Assembly: GCF_052118845.1 (NCBI RefSeq)
Contig: NZ_JBQKGJ010000005.1
Coordinates: 1-64,000 of the forward strand
Origin: Bilifractor sp002394235
Lineage (GTDB): Bacteria; Bacillota; Clostridia; Lachnospirales; Lachnospiraceae
DNA length: 64,000 nucleotides
Direction: 5' to 3'
Shown here: one piece after another, positions 1 through 8,866 of the stretch
How positions within the stretch are numbered: position 1 is the stretch's first letter
How the letters are laid out: the number at the start of each line of letters is the position of its first letter
The notes under the pieces: model-generated
The model's database searches: none
Told to the model about the DNA's origin: nothing
The model's input: only the letters and a program-made list of their open reading frames with translations
Translations under genes and position numbers: made by a program

Positions 1-184
1 GCTCACACAAAGTGTGAAGCGGTGGGGCGAACGCCGCGACAGACCGACGAAGTCGGTCACCTGTAGGATTGCGGGAGTGCGAAGCACGGAGCAATCCGTA
101 GCTTATACAGTTTGTGGTACGATGTATCGTATGGCCGTTAGTGTATAAGCTCTTCGAAAACGCAGACAGGATCGTCACGCGCGT
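1..184. repeat. Dispersed palindromic repeat, copy 1 (cut by window edge)
   Basis: Bases 1-64 are identical to 19385-19448. Bases 61-110 match the reverse complement of 40185-40240 and end in AGCTTATACAG at 100-110. A spacer of about 31 bp beginning TTTGTGG follows and holds the palindrome TACGATGTATCGTA. A second module then opens at about 142 with TGTATAAGCTCTTCG and runs to about 184, matching 23372 onward and the reverse complement of the end of the 40-kb copy. No coding capacity is evident. The left end lies outside the window. Confidence 0.85.
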
Positions 185-394
185 CGCATATGCAAATATT
201 GATTTGCGAAGCCGATTTTGTTAGACTCAAAGAGTACGTTAAGAAACAACTGCAATCCGGCAGGCCTATTGTGGCAAATTCGCTGTGACAGGTATACTCT
301 GGGATCTGTATTGTGGCAGCTGAACTCCGGAGGGCACCATAACTTATCAGCTGAAGACAACGTTCTTATATTTTTATCTATCGGAGGAATTGAA

Positions 395-1918
395 ATGACG
401 GAAATCCAGTCAAGAGGCAGCCAGGTATTTGACCTGAAATCTCTTCGTGAGGCGAAGAAGGCAAAAAGTCCTGATGGCCCCGTATGTACCTATACGACAT
501 TTGATTCTGAGGCGGACACAGCGAATCCGGAGCATCCGTTTCTCATACTGAGACAGCCGTCTGGGGAAAAACTGAAGCACCATGTTACAGGTAATTTCAT
601 GAATCCTTCGAGAAGGACAGGGTTTGAGTATAAGACCGGGGCCGGTCCGGAGTATACCGATATCCTCAGGGTGGACCGCAGGTTTGAACGGCTGATCAGA
701 TGGCTGGGAGAAAATCAGGTTCCGGTAAGGCTGTCCGGCTGTCAGATGGCGGATGGTTTCGGAATTTACAAGGTTCATGCGGTCAATTATTCGGGAAAGG
801 TTGCCGCGGGCACGGACGGATTTCTGCAGATGACGATCGGACGGATTCTGGCGGGGAGATTTCAGGAGGAATCTGACCTGGAGGAGGAAGCGGAGGAACA
901 GGAAGAGCAGGTAAAGCTGACGGACATTTCAAGCATGACGGATTTTCTGGCGTGTGCGGGAGCTGTCCTTCCGTCGAATATCCGGAGATGGGCACAGCGG
1001 AATCTGTCTCTGATCCGGACCAATACCATCAGCCAGGACGAGAGACGGCATGCGCAGCGTGCGCTTTCCATGATGCTGAATATTCAGTGGAAGGGCGCAT
1101 GGTTTGAGTCGATCGATCCGAAGCGGGCCCGTGAAATTCTCGACGAGGAGCTGTACGGACTGGAAAAGGTGAAACAGAGAATCATTGAGACGATCATCCA
1201 GATCAACCGCACACACACTCTTCCTGCCTATGGACTCCTTCTGGCCGGTCCTGCCGGTGTGGGAAAATCGCAGATCGCCTATGCGGTCGCGAGGATCCTG
1301 AAACTTCCATGGGCATCACTGGATATGAGTGCGATAACGGATCCGGAGGCACTGACCGGAAGTCCGAGAGTTTACGCGAACGCGAAACCTGGGCTGATCA
1401 TGGAGGCGTTCTCGAGAGCAGGCTCCGACAATGTTGTCTTCATCATCAATGAGCTGGATAAGGCAGATCAGGGGGATTCCGGCGCAAATCCTGCGGACGC
1501 TCTGCTGACACTTCTGGATAATTTGGGATATACCGACAACTACATCGAGTGCATGATTCCAACGGGAGGCGTCTATCCGATCGCGACGGCAAACGACAAG
1601 TCTCGGATCAGCGCTCCTCTGATGAGCCGATTCGCGGTTATCGATATTCCGGATTATACGCCGGAAGAAAAGAAGGTTATCTTCTCGAGATTTTCTCTTC
1701 CGAAGATCCTGAAACGGATGGGGATGAAGGCAGAAGAGTGCATCATTCCGGATGACGCGGTCGATGTCGTGATTGAGAAATTTGCCCGGATGCCCGGCTG
1801 CCGTGATCTGGAGCAGGCGGCGGAACATCTGGCGGCGAACGCCCTTTATCAGATTGAAACGGGGAACCTTGCGGGTGTCACCTTCACGCCGGAGATGGTG
1901 AGACAGATTCTCGGATGA
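395..1918 (+). CDS. Lon-like AAA+ ATPase without protease domain
   Basis: Predicted 507-residue ATPase resembling the ATPase half of a Lon protease. The first 245 or so residues match no family I recognise and include a Glu-rich run near 158-172. From about 250 the order is Lon-like: a YGLEKVK segment, Walker A GPAGVGKS near 285-292, a Walker B region FIINELDK near 349-356, sensor-1 ATAND near 397-401, an SRF arginine-finger motif and a helical lid. There is no LON substrate domain before it and no Ser-Lys protease domain after it, so any role is probably remodelling rather than proteolysis (inference). The Walker B Asp is Asn (NE instead of DE). ATG 395 was chosen because GGAGG lies about 8 bases upstream; the frame stays open back to 218 without a ribosome site. 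The last codons and stop are duplicated just downstream. Confidence 0.8.
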   Translation: MTEIQSRGSQVFDLKSLREAKKAKSPDGPVCTYTTFDSEADTANPEHPFLILRQPSGEKLKHHVTGNFMNPSRRTGFEYKTGAGPEYTDILRVDRRFERLIRWLGENQVPVRLSGCQMADGFGIYKVHAVNYSGKVAAGTDGFLQMTIGRILAGRFQEESDLEEEAEEQEEQVKLTDISSMTDFLACAGAVLPSNIRRWAQRNLSLIRTNTISQDERRHAQRALSMMLNIQWKGAWFESIDPKRAREILDEELYGLEKVKQRIIETIIQINRTHTLPAYGLLLAGPAGVGKSQIAYAVARILKLPWASLDMSAITDPEALTGSPRVYANAKPGLIMEAFSRAGSDNVVFIINELDKADQGDSGANPADALLTLLDNLGYTDNYIECMIPTGGVYPIATANDKSRISAPLMSRFAVIDIPDYTPEEKKVIFSRFSLPKILKRMGMKAEECIIPDDAVDVVIEKFARMPGCRDLEQAAEHLAANALYQIETGNLAGVTFTPEMVRQILG

Positions 1919-1995
1919 GAGGTAGCACCCGGCGAGTAGTCTGCGTTTGCAGATTTCTTTGATGGTGAGACAGATTCTCGGATGAGAGGCAGCAC
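1894..1995. repeat. Direct duplication across the ATPase stop codon
   Basis: A 35-bp segment holding the last codons and stop of the ATPase gene (1894-1928) recurs at 1961-1995 with one mismatch, offset by 67 bp. The rest of the 394-bp gap before thrS holds the thrS promoter and a hairpin but no gene I can support. Confidence 0.9.
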
Positions 1996-2189
1996 GGCAG
2001 ACACAACGGAAGACAGCGGAAGACTGCGGAGCAGCCGCAAATCGGTCCCGCGAGGCAAGAGGCGTAAGCTAGGAGTAAGTAACGTGTGCAAAGACTTATA
2101 ACATCTTGATGTAAGTATATTTTCGCACAGTTTGAGCGGCAGGATAGTCGCAATATTCCGGGAAACACCGGCCGAAGTTTGATTTTCGG

Positions 2190-2292
2190 GTGACAATAAG
2201 GGTCTGAGGGTATATAATCGAACTCGTCAGGCAAAGCGGCGCAATGCAGCGGCGCGTGACAGTTATATAAGGCAGATCGCTGGTAGCGATCT
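2190..2292 (+). promoter_or_regulatory. thrS promoter and leader hairpin
   Basis: GTGACA (2190-2195) and TATAAT (2213-2218) are separated by 17 bp, a good sigma-A type promoter. Near the end of the leader, AGATCGCT (2274-2281) pairs with AGCGATCT (2285-2292) across a 3-base loop, closing a few bases before the AAAGGAG ribosome site of thrS. The hairpin could affect ribosome access, as in autoregulated thrS leaders, but that is inference. No T-box core sequence is present. Confidence 0.65.
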
Positions 2293-2312
2293 TAGCAAAG
2301 GAGAGACGTACT

Positions 2313-4088
2313 ATGGAAAAAGAAGAATTTTTAGCGGTTTATCGTCATTCACTCGCGCATATCCTTGCGAAGGCTGTCATTGAACTCTTCGGTAAAGAGA
2401 ATGTACAGTATGCAATCGGTCCGCAGATTGAGAACGGACTGTATTACGATTTCGTACTTCCGAGGACGCTGAACAACGATGATTACAAGACCATCGAAGA
2501 CAAGATGCATGAGGTGATACGGAGAAGAGAACCGTGGACACGGAAGGTTGTATCCAAAGCGGAGGCGCTTGAAATTTTCAAGGATCAGAAGTTCAAGACA
2601 GAACTGATCGAGGAGCTTCCGGAAGACGAAACCATCACCCTGTACTATACCGGCGATGATTACGTTGACCTGTGCAGAGGACCTCACGTAGAGAACTCCC
2701 AGGAGCTGATGAATGTCGCTTTCGAGGTTCGCTCCATTTCCGGCGCGTATTGGAGAGGTGATGAGAACAGGGATCAGCTTCAGAGAATATATGTCACCGC
2801 ATTTCCGGACAAACAGCAGCTCAAGGAGTATAAAAAGCTCCTGCGCGAGGCCGCGGAGCGCGATCACAAGAAGCTCGGACCGCAGCTTGAACTGTTTATG
2901 TTCGACGAGAGCGCTCCCGGAATGCCTTACTGGCTTCCCCGCGGCTGGAAGATGTTCAACGCTCTTCTGAATTTCTGGAGAGGAATTCATGAGGATCACG
3001 GATATCAGGAGATTTCCGGACCGGTTCTCAGCAACTCCAGACTCTGGCAGACTTCCGGTCACTGGGGCCACTATAAAGAGAATATGTTCATCATCCCGGG
3101 TGTCAAGGAGGATGAGAGCGATTACTATGCGTGCAAGCCGATGAACTGCCCGAACGCGATTCTGGTGTACAAGAAGCATCTGCGCTCTTACAGAGATCTT
3201 CCGTTCCGCATCAATCAGGTAGATGTCATCCACAGAAAAGAAAAATCCGGAGAACTGAACGGTCTTTTCCGTGTTCAGATGTTCCGTCAGGATGACGCGC
3301 ATATCCTTGTGGCTGAGGAGCAGATCGCTTCTGAAATCAAGGATATCATGAGCATCGCGACACAGATCTACGGAACCTTCGGATTGACCTACAAGGCTGA
3401 ACTTTCCACCAGACCGGATGATTATATGGGTGACATCAAGGTATGGGACAAAGCCGAGAAGGATCTGAAGGATATTCTGGACGATGTATACGGACCGGGC
3501 AACTATGAGGTGAACGAGGGCGACGGAGCATTCTACGGACCGAAGATCGATCTTAAGATGAAAGATGCTCTCGGAAGAGAATGGCAGATGGGCACCATCC
3601 AGCTGGACTTCCAGCTTCCGCTGAATTTTGATATGAAGTACGCGGCACAGGACGGCTCCGTAAAGCAGCCGGTAATGATTCACCGCGCGATCTTCGGATC
3701 GATGGAGCGTTTCATCGGTATTCTGATCGAAAACTACAAGGGAGCTTTCCCGTTCTGGCTGAGCCCGTATCAGGTGGCTGTTGTTCCGATCCGTCCGGAG
3801 CATAACGACTACGCGAAGAAGGTTGTAAACGCCCTCAAGAACGCGGGTATCCGTGTAGAGGTTGATTACGCGGACAAGAACATGAACGAGAAGATCAAGA
3901 CCTACAAGACCTTCAAGGATCCGTATATCGTTGTTGTCGGCGACCAGGAGGCATCTTCGGATACCGTATCCATTACGGTTCGCGGTCAGAAGCAGCAGCT
4001 TCACAATGTACCGCTGGATCAGCTTGTTGCCATGTGCACGAAGATGGACAGAGAGCATCTGAAGGAGCTGATTGATACAGCAGAATGA
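2313..4088 (+). CDS. thrS: Threonine--tRNA ligase (no TGS domain)
   Basis: Class II aminoacyl-tRNA synthetase that charges tRNA-Thr and edits misacylated Ser. The 591-residue protein starts almost directly in the editing domain: HSLAH at 12-16 and CRGPH near 120 are its zinc/editing signatures. The catalytic core follows with the MNCP motif near 276 and motif 3 (HRAIFGSMERF) near 456, then the HGTP anticodon-binding domain from about 490. Bacterial ThrRS is usually near 640 residues because of an N-terminal TGS domain, which is absent here. No in-frame TGS coding lies upstream, so this is a short form rather than a start error. A ribosome site (AAAGGAGAG) precedes the ATG, and a terminator follows the stop. 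Confidence 0.97.
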   Translation: MEKEEFLAVYRHSLAHILAKAVIELFGKENVQYAIGPQIENGLYYDFVLPRTLNNDDYKTIEDKMHEVIRRREPWTRKVVSKAEALEIFKDQKFKTELIEELPEDETITLYYTGDDYVDLCRGPHVENSQELMNVAFEVRSISGAYWRGDENRDQLQRIYVTAFPDKQQLKEYKKLLREAAERDHKKLGPQLELFMFDESAPGMPYWLPRGWKMFNALLNFWRGIHEDHGYQEISGPVLSNSRLWQTSGHWGHYKENMFIIPGVKEDESDYYACKPMNCPNAILVYKKHLRSYRDLPFRINQVDVIHRKEKSGELNGLFRVQMFRQDDAHILVAEEQIASEIKDIMSIATQIYGTFGLTYKAELSTRPDDYMGDIKVWDKAEKDLKDILDDVYGPGNYEVNEGDGAFYGPKIDLKMKDALGREWQMGTIQLDFQLPLNFDMKYAAQDGSVKQPVMIHRAIFGSMERFIGILIENYKGAFPFWLSPYQVAVVPIRPEHNDYAKKVVNALKNAGIRVEVDYADKNMNEKIKTYKTFKDPYIVVVGDQEASSDTVSITVRGQKQQLHNVPLDQLVAMCTKMDREHLKELIDTAE

Positions 4089-4100
4089 TGATGAACCCAT

Positions 4101-4139
4101 GCGGCTGCTGCAGATCCATTCTGCGGCAGCCGCTTTCGG
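4101..4139 (+). terminator. Terminator after thrS
   Basis: A 14-bp stem with one mismatch (4101-4114 with 4120-4133, loop TCCAT), followed by TTTCGGTTTT. It fits intrinsic termination after thrS, just ahead of map. Confidence 0.7.
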
Positions 4140-4176
4140 TTTTCCCGTTCCGATTACAGAAAGAGAGTGTGCAGAT

Positions 4177-5061
4177 ATGCAGTTCAAAGATAAGAAATTA
4201 GACCGCAACGCGCCATGCTGGTGCGGAAGCGGAAAGAAGTATAAACATTGCCATATGGATTTTGATGAAAAAATCCGTGAATTTGAAGTAAAGGGATTTA
4301 TCGTTCCCGAAAGAAAGCTGATCAAGACACCGGAGCAGGTCGAGGGAATCAAGGCCAGCGCGAAAATCAACATCGCAGTGCTCGACGAGGTTGCGTCCAG
4401 AATAAAGATCGGTATGAGTACCGAGGAGATTGACCGGATCGTGTATGATACGACTACAAAGATGGGCGGAATCCCCGCACCGTTGAATTATGAGGGGTTC
4501 CCGAAGAGCGTGTGTACCTCGATTAATGAGGAGGTGTGTCACGGCATTCCCTCTCCGGATGTTATCCTGAAGGACGGAGACATCATCAACGTAGATGTTT
4601 CCACCATTTATCATGGCTATTTTTCGGATTCCTCCCGCATGTTCTGCATGGGGAACGTATCATCGGAGAAGAAAAAGCTTGTGGATGTCACGAAGGAATG
4701 TGTCGAGATCGGCATTAAGAACGTGAAGCCGTGGACGTGTCTTGGGGACATGGGAAATGCGGTTCATCAGCATGCGGTGGAGAATGGCTACAGCGTTGTG
4801 CGTGAAATCGGAGGCCACGGGTGCGGAATTGAATTCCATGAGGATCCATGGGTGAGCTACGTCAGTGTTCCGGGGACGGAGATGCTGATGGTACCGGGTA
4901 TGTGCTTCACAATTGAGCCAATGGTGAATATGGGCCGCGATGATATTTTCCAGGATGAGGAAAACGGCTGGACGATCTATACCGAGGACGGTCTTCCGTC
5001 CGCGCAGTGGGAGGTACAGGTGCTTGTGACAGAGGACGGATGCGAGGTCATTGCGTACTGA
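4177..5061 (+). CDS. map: Methionine aminopeptidase type I with SEC-C zinc motif
   Basis: Removes the initiator Met from nascent proteins. The 294-residue product opens with a SEC-C motif (PCWCGSGKKYKHCH, about residues 10-23), a zinc-binding tag found on a subset of clostridial MetAPs and on SecA. The pita-bread peptidase fold follows, with metal ligands visible in NVDVSTIYHG and FSDSSRMF (Asp pair), GGHGCGIEFHEDP (His), CFTIEPMV (Glu) and SAQWEVQV (Glu). The start at 4177 places the SEC-C motif at the N-terminus. The frame extends upstream into the thrS terminator, so earlier starts are unlikely. The ribosome site is weak (AAGAGAG). Confidence 0.95.
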   Translation: MQFKDKKLDRNAPCWCGSGKKYKHCHMDFDEKIREFEVKGFIVPERKLIKTPEQVEGIKASAKINIAVLDEVASRIKIGMSTEEIDRIVYDTTTKMGGIPAPLNYEGFPKSVCTSINEEVCHGIPSPDVILKDGDIINVDVSTIYHGYFSDSSRMFCMGNVSSEKKKLVDVTKECVEIGIKNVKPWTCLGDMGNAVHQHAVENGYSVVREIGGHGCGIEFHEDPWVSYVSVPGTEMLMVPGMCFTIEPMVNMGRDDIFQDEENGWTIYTEDGLPSAQWEVQVLVTEDGCEVIAY

Positions 5062-5071
5062 GGCCTTCGGA

Positions 5072-5188
5072 TGAAGAACTCTTTGGACCGTCGGTGCGAG
5101 GATGCGGTAATGCTCTGAAAACTACACGTATTTTGGGTTGAGGAATTCTTTAGCTTGTCGGTTCGAGGGCGGATGCGGTGGCATTCCG
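5072..5188. repeat. Diverged direct duplication after map
   Basis: About 46-50 bp starting 11 bp after the map stop (5072-5117) is repeated in diverged form at 5139-5188. Both copies share TCTTT, GTCGGT and GGATGCGGT in order. The gap between map and azlC otherwise shows nothing. Confidence 0.6.
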
Positions 5189-5262
5189 GTAGATTTGGTA
5201 GAGATGAAGAGGTTTTTGCTGCTCTGTGATAAGGCAGTAAAGGAAGTGTGCAGGGGGATATG

Positions 5263-6027
5263 ATGGATACTGTGGGGAAAAAGAAAAAGGTGCCCCATTC
5301 TGCAACGGGATGGTTCGCGTACGGGCTGCGCAACGGAATTCCGATCTGTATGGGTTATTTTGCCGTTTCGTTCGCACTGGGAATCTCGGCTAGAAACGCC
5401 GGAATGAACAGTGTGCAGTCTTTTGTGATGTCGCTGACGATGGTGGCGTCTGCAGGACAGTTCGCGGCGATTAATCTGATCGCCGCGGGCGCGGGCATCT
5501 TTGAGATGATCACGACGTCAGTCATTGTCAATCTCCGGTATTTTCTCATGAGCTGCTCGCTCACACAGAAGCTTGATCCGAAGAGCAGCCCCCTGCACAG
5601 GTTTCTCCTGGCCTACTGTATGACGGATGAGATCTTTGGACTGTCCGTCTCTGTGGACGGCTTCCTCGATCCGCGGTATACCTACGGGATTACTGCCGTT
5701 TCGGTTACGGGCTGGTGTGCGGGGACGGTTCTCGGCGTGCTGATGGGGAATATCCTGCCGGCCTGGGCTTCCAATGCGCTCGGTGTCGCCATGTACGGGA
5801 TGTTCCTTGCGATCATTATTCCGCCGGCGAAGAAAAATCATTTTATCGGCGGTCTGGTAGCTGTATCGATGCTTGCAAGCTGGCTGTTTTCCGTGATTCC
5901 GGGACTTGACGATATCTCCTCCGGCTTCCGGGTCATTATTCTGACCATTGTTATTGCGGGAATCGCGGCGGCATTGCGTCCGCGAGAAGAGGTAGAGGAA
6001 TCTGCAGAGAAGGGAGAGGTGAACTGA
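5263..6027 (+). CDS. azlC: AzlC family branched-chain amino acid exporter subunit
   Basis: Membrane protein of the AzlC family, which with AzlD forms an exporter of branched-chain amino acids or their analogues. The 254-residue product has a short basic N-terminus (GKKKK), then hydrophobic segments and the family-typical stretch GQFAAINLIAAGAG with NLRYFLMSCSL. Start choice is uncertain: ATG 5263 lies 5-6 bases from AGGGGG, ATG 5260 is just upstream, and a GTG at 5248 extends the frame. azlD follows one base after the stop, so the two are almost certainly co-transcribed. Confidence 0.9.
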   Translation: MDTVGKKKKVPHSATGWFAYGLRNGIPICMGYFAVSFALGISARNAGMNSVQSFVMSLTMVASAGQFAAINLIAAGAGIFEMITTSVIVNLRYFLMSCSLTQKLDPKSSPLHRFLLAYCMTDEIFGLSVSVDGFLDPRYTYGITAVSVTGWCAGTVLGVLMGNILPAWASNALGVAMYGMFLAIIIPPAKKNHFIGGLVAVSMLASWLFSVIPGLDDISSGFRVIILTIVIAGIAAALRPREEVEESAEKGEVN

Positions 6028-6028
6028 G

Positions 6029-6334
6029 ATGTCAGAAAACATATATCTTTCTCTGCTGATCATGGCACTGACCATTTATGCCATCCGGCTTCTGCCGTTT
6101 CTGTTCATCCGGAAACCGATCCGCAGCAGGTGGTTCCGGTCCTTTCTTTATTATGTCCCGTATGTGACTCTGGCGGTGATGACCTTTCCGGCCATTCTCA
6201 CGGCCACCAATCACGTTGCGGCAGGCGCGGCGGCATTGATTGTCGGGCTGATTGTGGCGTGGATCACAGAAGATCTTTTCGCAGTGGCGATCAGCTGTTG
6301 TGCGGTTGTGTTTTTGGTCGGACTGATTCTGTGA
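6029..6334 (+). CDS. azlD: AzlD family branched-chain amino acid exporter subunit
   Basis: Small partner of AzlC, 101 residues, nearly all hydrophobic with about three to four membrane segments and the typical IRLLPFLFIRKPI segment near the N-terminus. The ATG begins one base after the azlC stop, with GGGAGAGG inside the azlC 3' end as ribosome site. Its last 44 bases overlap the 3' end of yfbR, which is encoded on the opposite strand. Confidence 0.93.
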   Translation: MSENIYLSLLIMALTIYAIRLLPFLFIRKPIRSRWFRSFLYYVPYVTLAVMTFPAILTATNHVAAGAAALIVGLIVAWITEDLFAVAISCCAVVFLVGLIL

Positions 6335-6923
6335 GCAGTTCATCGAGAGTCCTTCCATATGAAGGAAGAAATTCGTTCACGAAGTCGGTTACCTCCGGCA
6401 TTTCAGCGGCGAGATGACGGATGGATTCTTCAGTGGTTGATTTCGCTGTCCGGAATTCCCGGTTGCCGGAATTCTCCTCCTCGATACATTTGATGAGCGC
6501 GGAGATTTTATCGGCGGCCTTGACCAGACGGCGCATATAGTGCTCTTCTTCCGTGCTCTCTGCATGGAAAATCTCTTCAAAGGCGGGACGGAGATCATCC
6601 GGAAGTTCATCGAGCAGACGGTTTTCGGAGTCCGCCTCCACTTCCTTATAGGCTGTTTTCAGCTTCTGATTCGCGTATTTCACAGGCGTAGGCATATCAC
6701 CGGTTATAATTTCCGACGCATCGTGGTACAGGCCGCAGAGTGCGGCCTTTTCTGCGTTCAGATGTCTCCCGTATCTTACATTTCCTATGACGCAGAGCGC
6801 GTGAGAGATCATGGCGACGTCAAGGGAATGCTCGCTGAGGTTTTCCGGTCTGGAATTGCGCATGAGCGCCCATCTTTCAATATATTTCATTCTTGAGATC
6901 GTGGCAAAAAAATTGTGCTGCAT
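6291..6923 (-). CDS. yfbR: 5'-deoxynucleotidase, YfbR family (HD domain)
   Basis: HD-domain phosphohydrolase closely resembling E. coli YfbR, which dephosphorylates 5'-deoxyribonucleoside monophosphates. The 210-residue protein keeps the family signatures in order: LSEHSLDVAMISHAL, LYHDASEIITGDMPTPVKYAN, and VKAADKISALIKCIEE (metal-binding His and Asp residues in SEHS, YHDA and AADK). Length is close to the usual 199. It runs toward azlD and overlaps its 3' end by 44 bp, so the two transcripts would be complementary at their ends. No operon partner is evident. Confidence 0.93.
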   Translation of the reverse strand: MQHNFFATISRMKYIERWALMRNSRPENLSEHSLDVAMISHALCVIGNVRYGRHLNAEKAALCGLYHDASEIITGDMPTPVKYANQKLKTAYKEVEADSENRLLDELPDDLRPAFEEIFHAESTEEEHYMRRLVKAADKISALIKCIEEENSGNREFRTAKSTTEESIRHLAAEMPEVTDFVNEFLPSYGRTLDELLTESVRPKTQPHNS

Positions 6924-7155
6924 ATAAGCGTCCTTTCTGTATGGAAATAATCCTTCGATCGACCGGAGGTTTAATGAAAGGGGCAGTGCCCGTTGGCGTA
7001 TGCGTACGGTGTCTTATGGTGTTTGCGGACAAGCATCCTTCTTGCATTAAAACAGGAACTATATTACTATGGAACATGCGGGAAGCCGGCCGTGTGAACC
7101 GAGCGGAGGCAACCGCAGCGCATAAATCTGTATCTTACAACTCCGGGAGTGACCT

Positions 7156-8406
7156 ATGAAGTTCAACAAAAACATCCTGAAAAACCGTTGGGCATCCAAT
7201 GCGCTGGCAATCAGCATCGGCGTTTTTGTATATTTGTTTTTTTCGCATCTTGATGTGGTTGGCAGAGGCATCGCTGCCTTCTTCGGTTTTATCAATCCGG
7301 TAATTATCGCGCTGATTATCGCGTATGTCATGGATCCGCTGACCAAGGTATTCGAACACTACGTGTTCCGGCGGATGCGCAGGGAGACAGCCCGGAGAAA
7401 TCTGGCCGTTGTCTGTACGATCCTGATTATTCTGGCCGGATTTGTGTTCCTGATGGTGGCATTGATCCCGCAGATTGTAAACAGCATAATTACTTTCTTC
7501 AATAATGTCAATGTATATGCGGATGAGATTCGAACGCTCCTCGCGAATCTGCAGGAGAAGGCAGCCGGATCAAGGTTTGATTTTTCCAAGATTCTCAACG
7601 GCGGTCAGGCGCTTTTGGATACCATAGTGGGGAAAATCCCATCTAATGTAGACAGCATCATCAATACGTCGTTTTCGATCGGCAGAAACATCATGACCTG
7701 GGTGATTGCCGTGATCATGTCGATCTATTTTCTTGCGGACAAGAGCAGGCTTCAGGCGGGGTTCGGAAAGCTGATGCACGCGATTCTCTCAGAACGGATG
7801 TTCCAGAGCTCCTGTAAATTCTGGAATCACTGCAATACAATCATGATCCGTTATATCGTTGGAGAACTTCTGGACGCGCTGATCATCGGAGTTTCAAACT
7901 TTGTGTTTTTCCTGATTGCGGGTCTGCCCTATAATCTTTTGATTTCCGTGGTGGTGGGAGTGACAAATCTGGCGCCGACCTTCGGACCGATCGTCGGCGG
8001 GGTTGTCGGCGCGTTTATCCTTGTGCTGAACAATCCATGGCACGCTCTGTGGTTTATCATTTTTACAATTATTCTGCAGACAATTGACGGTTATGTCATC
8101 AAGCCAAAGCTTTTTGGCAACACGCTGGGTGTCTCATCGGTGTGGATTCTCGTCTGCATTATTGTCGGAGGAAGAATGTTCGGCGTACCCGGAATACTTC
8201 TGGCAATTCCGTTCGCGGCAATTTCGGATTATGTATACAACAATTATATTCTGGTGGTACTGGAAAACCGGAAGAGCAAGAAACGTGACAGGGAGCGGGC
8301 ACAGGCAGAAAAAAACGGCCATGAGGCTGGCCGGAATGAAAGCGCGGAACCGGCGTCAGAGAGAAGAGAGGAAGCGGCGGACGAGAGAGGCGCAGAACCC
8401 AAATAA
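7156..8406 (+). CDS. AI-2E family transporter (PerM/YtvI-like membrane protein)
   Basis: Predicted 416-residue polytopic membrane protein of the AI-2E transporter family (PF01594). Members include AI-2 exporters and Na+/H+ antiporters, so the substrate cannot be named. Visible family features are an N-terminal pair of membrane helices, a central soluble stretch (residues 115-175), the segment GVTNLAPTFGPIVGG near 270, and IKPKLFGNTLGVSSVWIL near 315. The last 60 residues form a charged Lys/Arg/Glu tail. GGGAG lies 7 bases before the ATG. luxS occurs 30 kb away, but adjacency gives no support for an AI-2 role. Confidence 0.88.
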   Translation: MKFNKNILKNRWASNALAISIGVFVYLFFSHLDVVGRGIAAFFGFINPVIIALIIAYVMDPLTKVFEHYVFRRMRRETARRNLAVVCTILIILAGFVFLMVALIPQIVNSIITFFNNVNVYADEIRTLLANLQEKAAGSRFDFSKILNGGQALLDTIVGKIPSNVDSIINTSFSIGRNIMTWVIAVIMSIYFLADKSRLQAGFGKLMHAILSERMFQSSCKFWNHCNTIMIRYIVGELLDALIIGVSNFVFFLIAGLPYNLLISVVVGVTNLAPTFGPIVGGVVGAFILVLNNPWHALWFIIFTIILQTIDGYVIKPKLFGNTLGVSSVWILVCIIVGGRMFGVPGILLAIPFAAISDYVYNNYILVVLENRKSKKRDRERAQAEKNGHEAGRNESAEPASERREEAADERGAEPK

Positions 8407-8434
8407 AGCACTGCCTTGATGGGAGGCAGTGCTT
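8406..8434 (+). terminator. Hairpin at the stop codon of the AI-2E gene
   Basis: Perfect 11-bp inverted repeat, AAGCACTGCCT (8406-8416) with AGGCAGTGCTT (8424-8434), loop of 7. No T-run follows, so termination is less certain than transcript 3'-end protection. Confidence 0.55.
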
Positions 8435-8866
8435 CGGATAGATATTAGAGGTGGGTGATGAGGCCACCTCTCATTTGAGGAGGCGGGGCGTGTGATGGGC
8501 ACGTCCCATTTAGTTATGATGGGTATACATTCCCAAATGTCTGTTGCTGCACACTGCGTGTCCGCAGTCCTTCGTAAGGCCGGCGGATTGGACTGCCGCG
8601 CATTTTTTCTGGAATGCAGATTTTCTCCGGCTCCCTGCCCGGAGAGGTCCGGGAGCCGGTGCGGAGGGATCTGCATTCCCCGCTTAGGATAATGCACGGC
8701 AGCGCCAAAGCGGCCGCGATGTCCGTGGCGTTCCGGACATCACAATTTTGAAAGGATTTTGTATGCAGCGCAGTTAGTGATTACTAACTGCGGTTAATAC
8801 AATATCACAACAAGTTAGAAATGTCAAACATTTTTTAAATAAATTATCGGATTTTTTGGACCAGAT
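8435..8866. other. Gene-free 430 bp rich in inverted repeats
   Basis: No supported gene. Successive inverted repeats are AGAGGTGG/CCACCTCT (8447-8454, 8464-8471), a nested hairpin with outer arms GGAATGCAGAT / ATCTGCATTCC (8611-8621, 8669-8679) and inner arms CCGGCTCCC / GGGAGCCGG (8627-8635, 8651-8659), then GATGTCCG/CGGACATC (8718-8725, 8734-8741). The palindrome GCAGTTAG-N6-CTAACTGC lies at 8770-8791. The density of stems suggests a structured RNA or an old mobile fragment; neither is proven. Confidence 0.6.

Noticed and set aside
1..184. Insertion sequence
   Set aside because: No transposase frame in any copy of the dispersed family; modules are at most about 260 bp.
1919..2312. T-box leader for thrS
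   Set aside because: No AAGGTGGNACCGCG-like core or matching terminator is present; only a small hairpin near the ribosome site.
2349..4373. Long open frame opposite thrS (674 codons)
   Set aside because: It is antisense to an unmistakable thrS and shows no family resemblance; a shadow of biased codon use.
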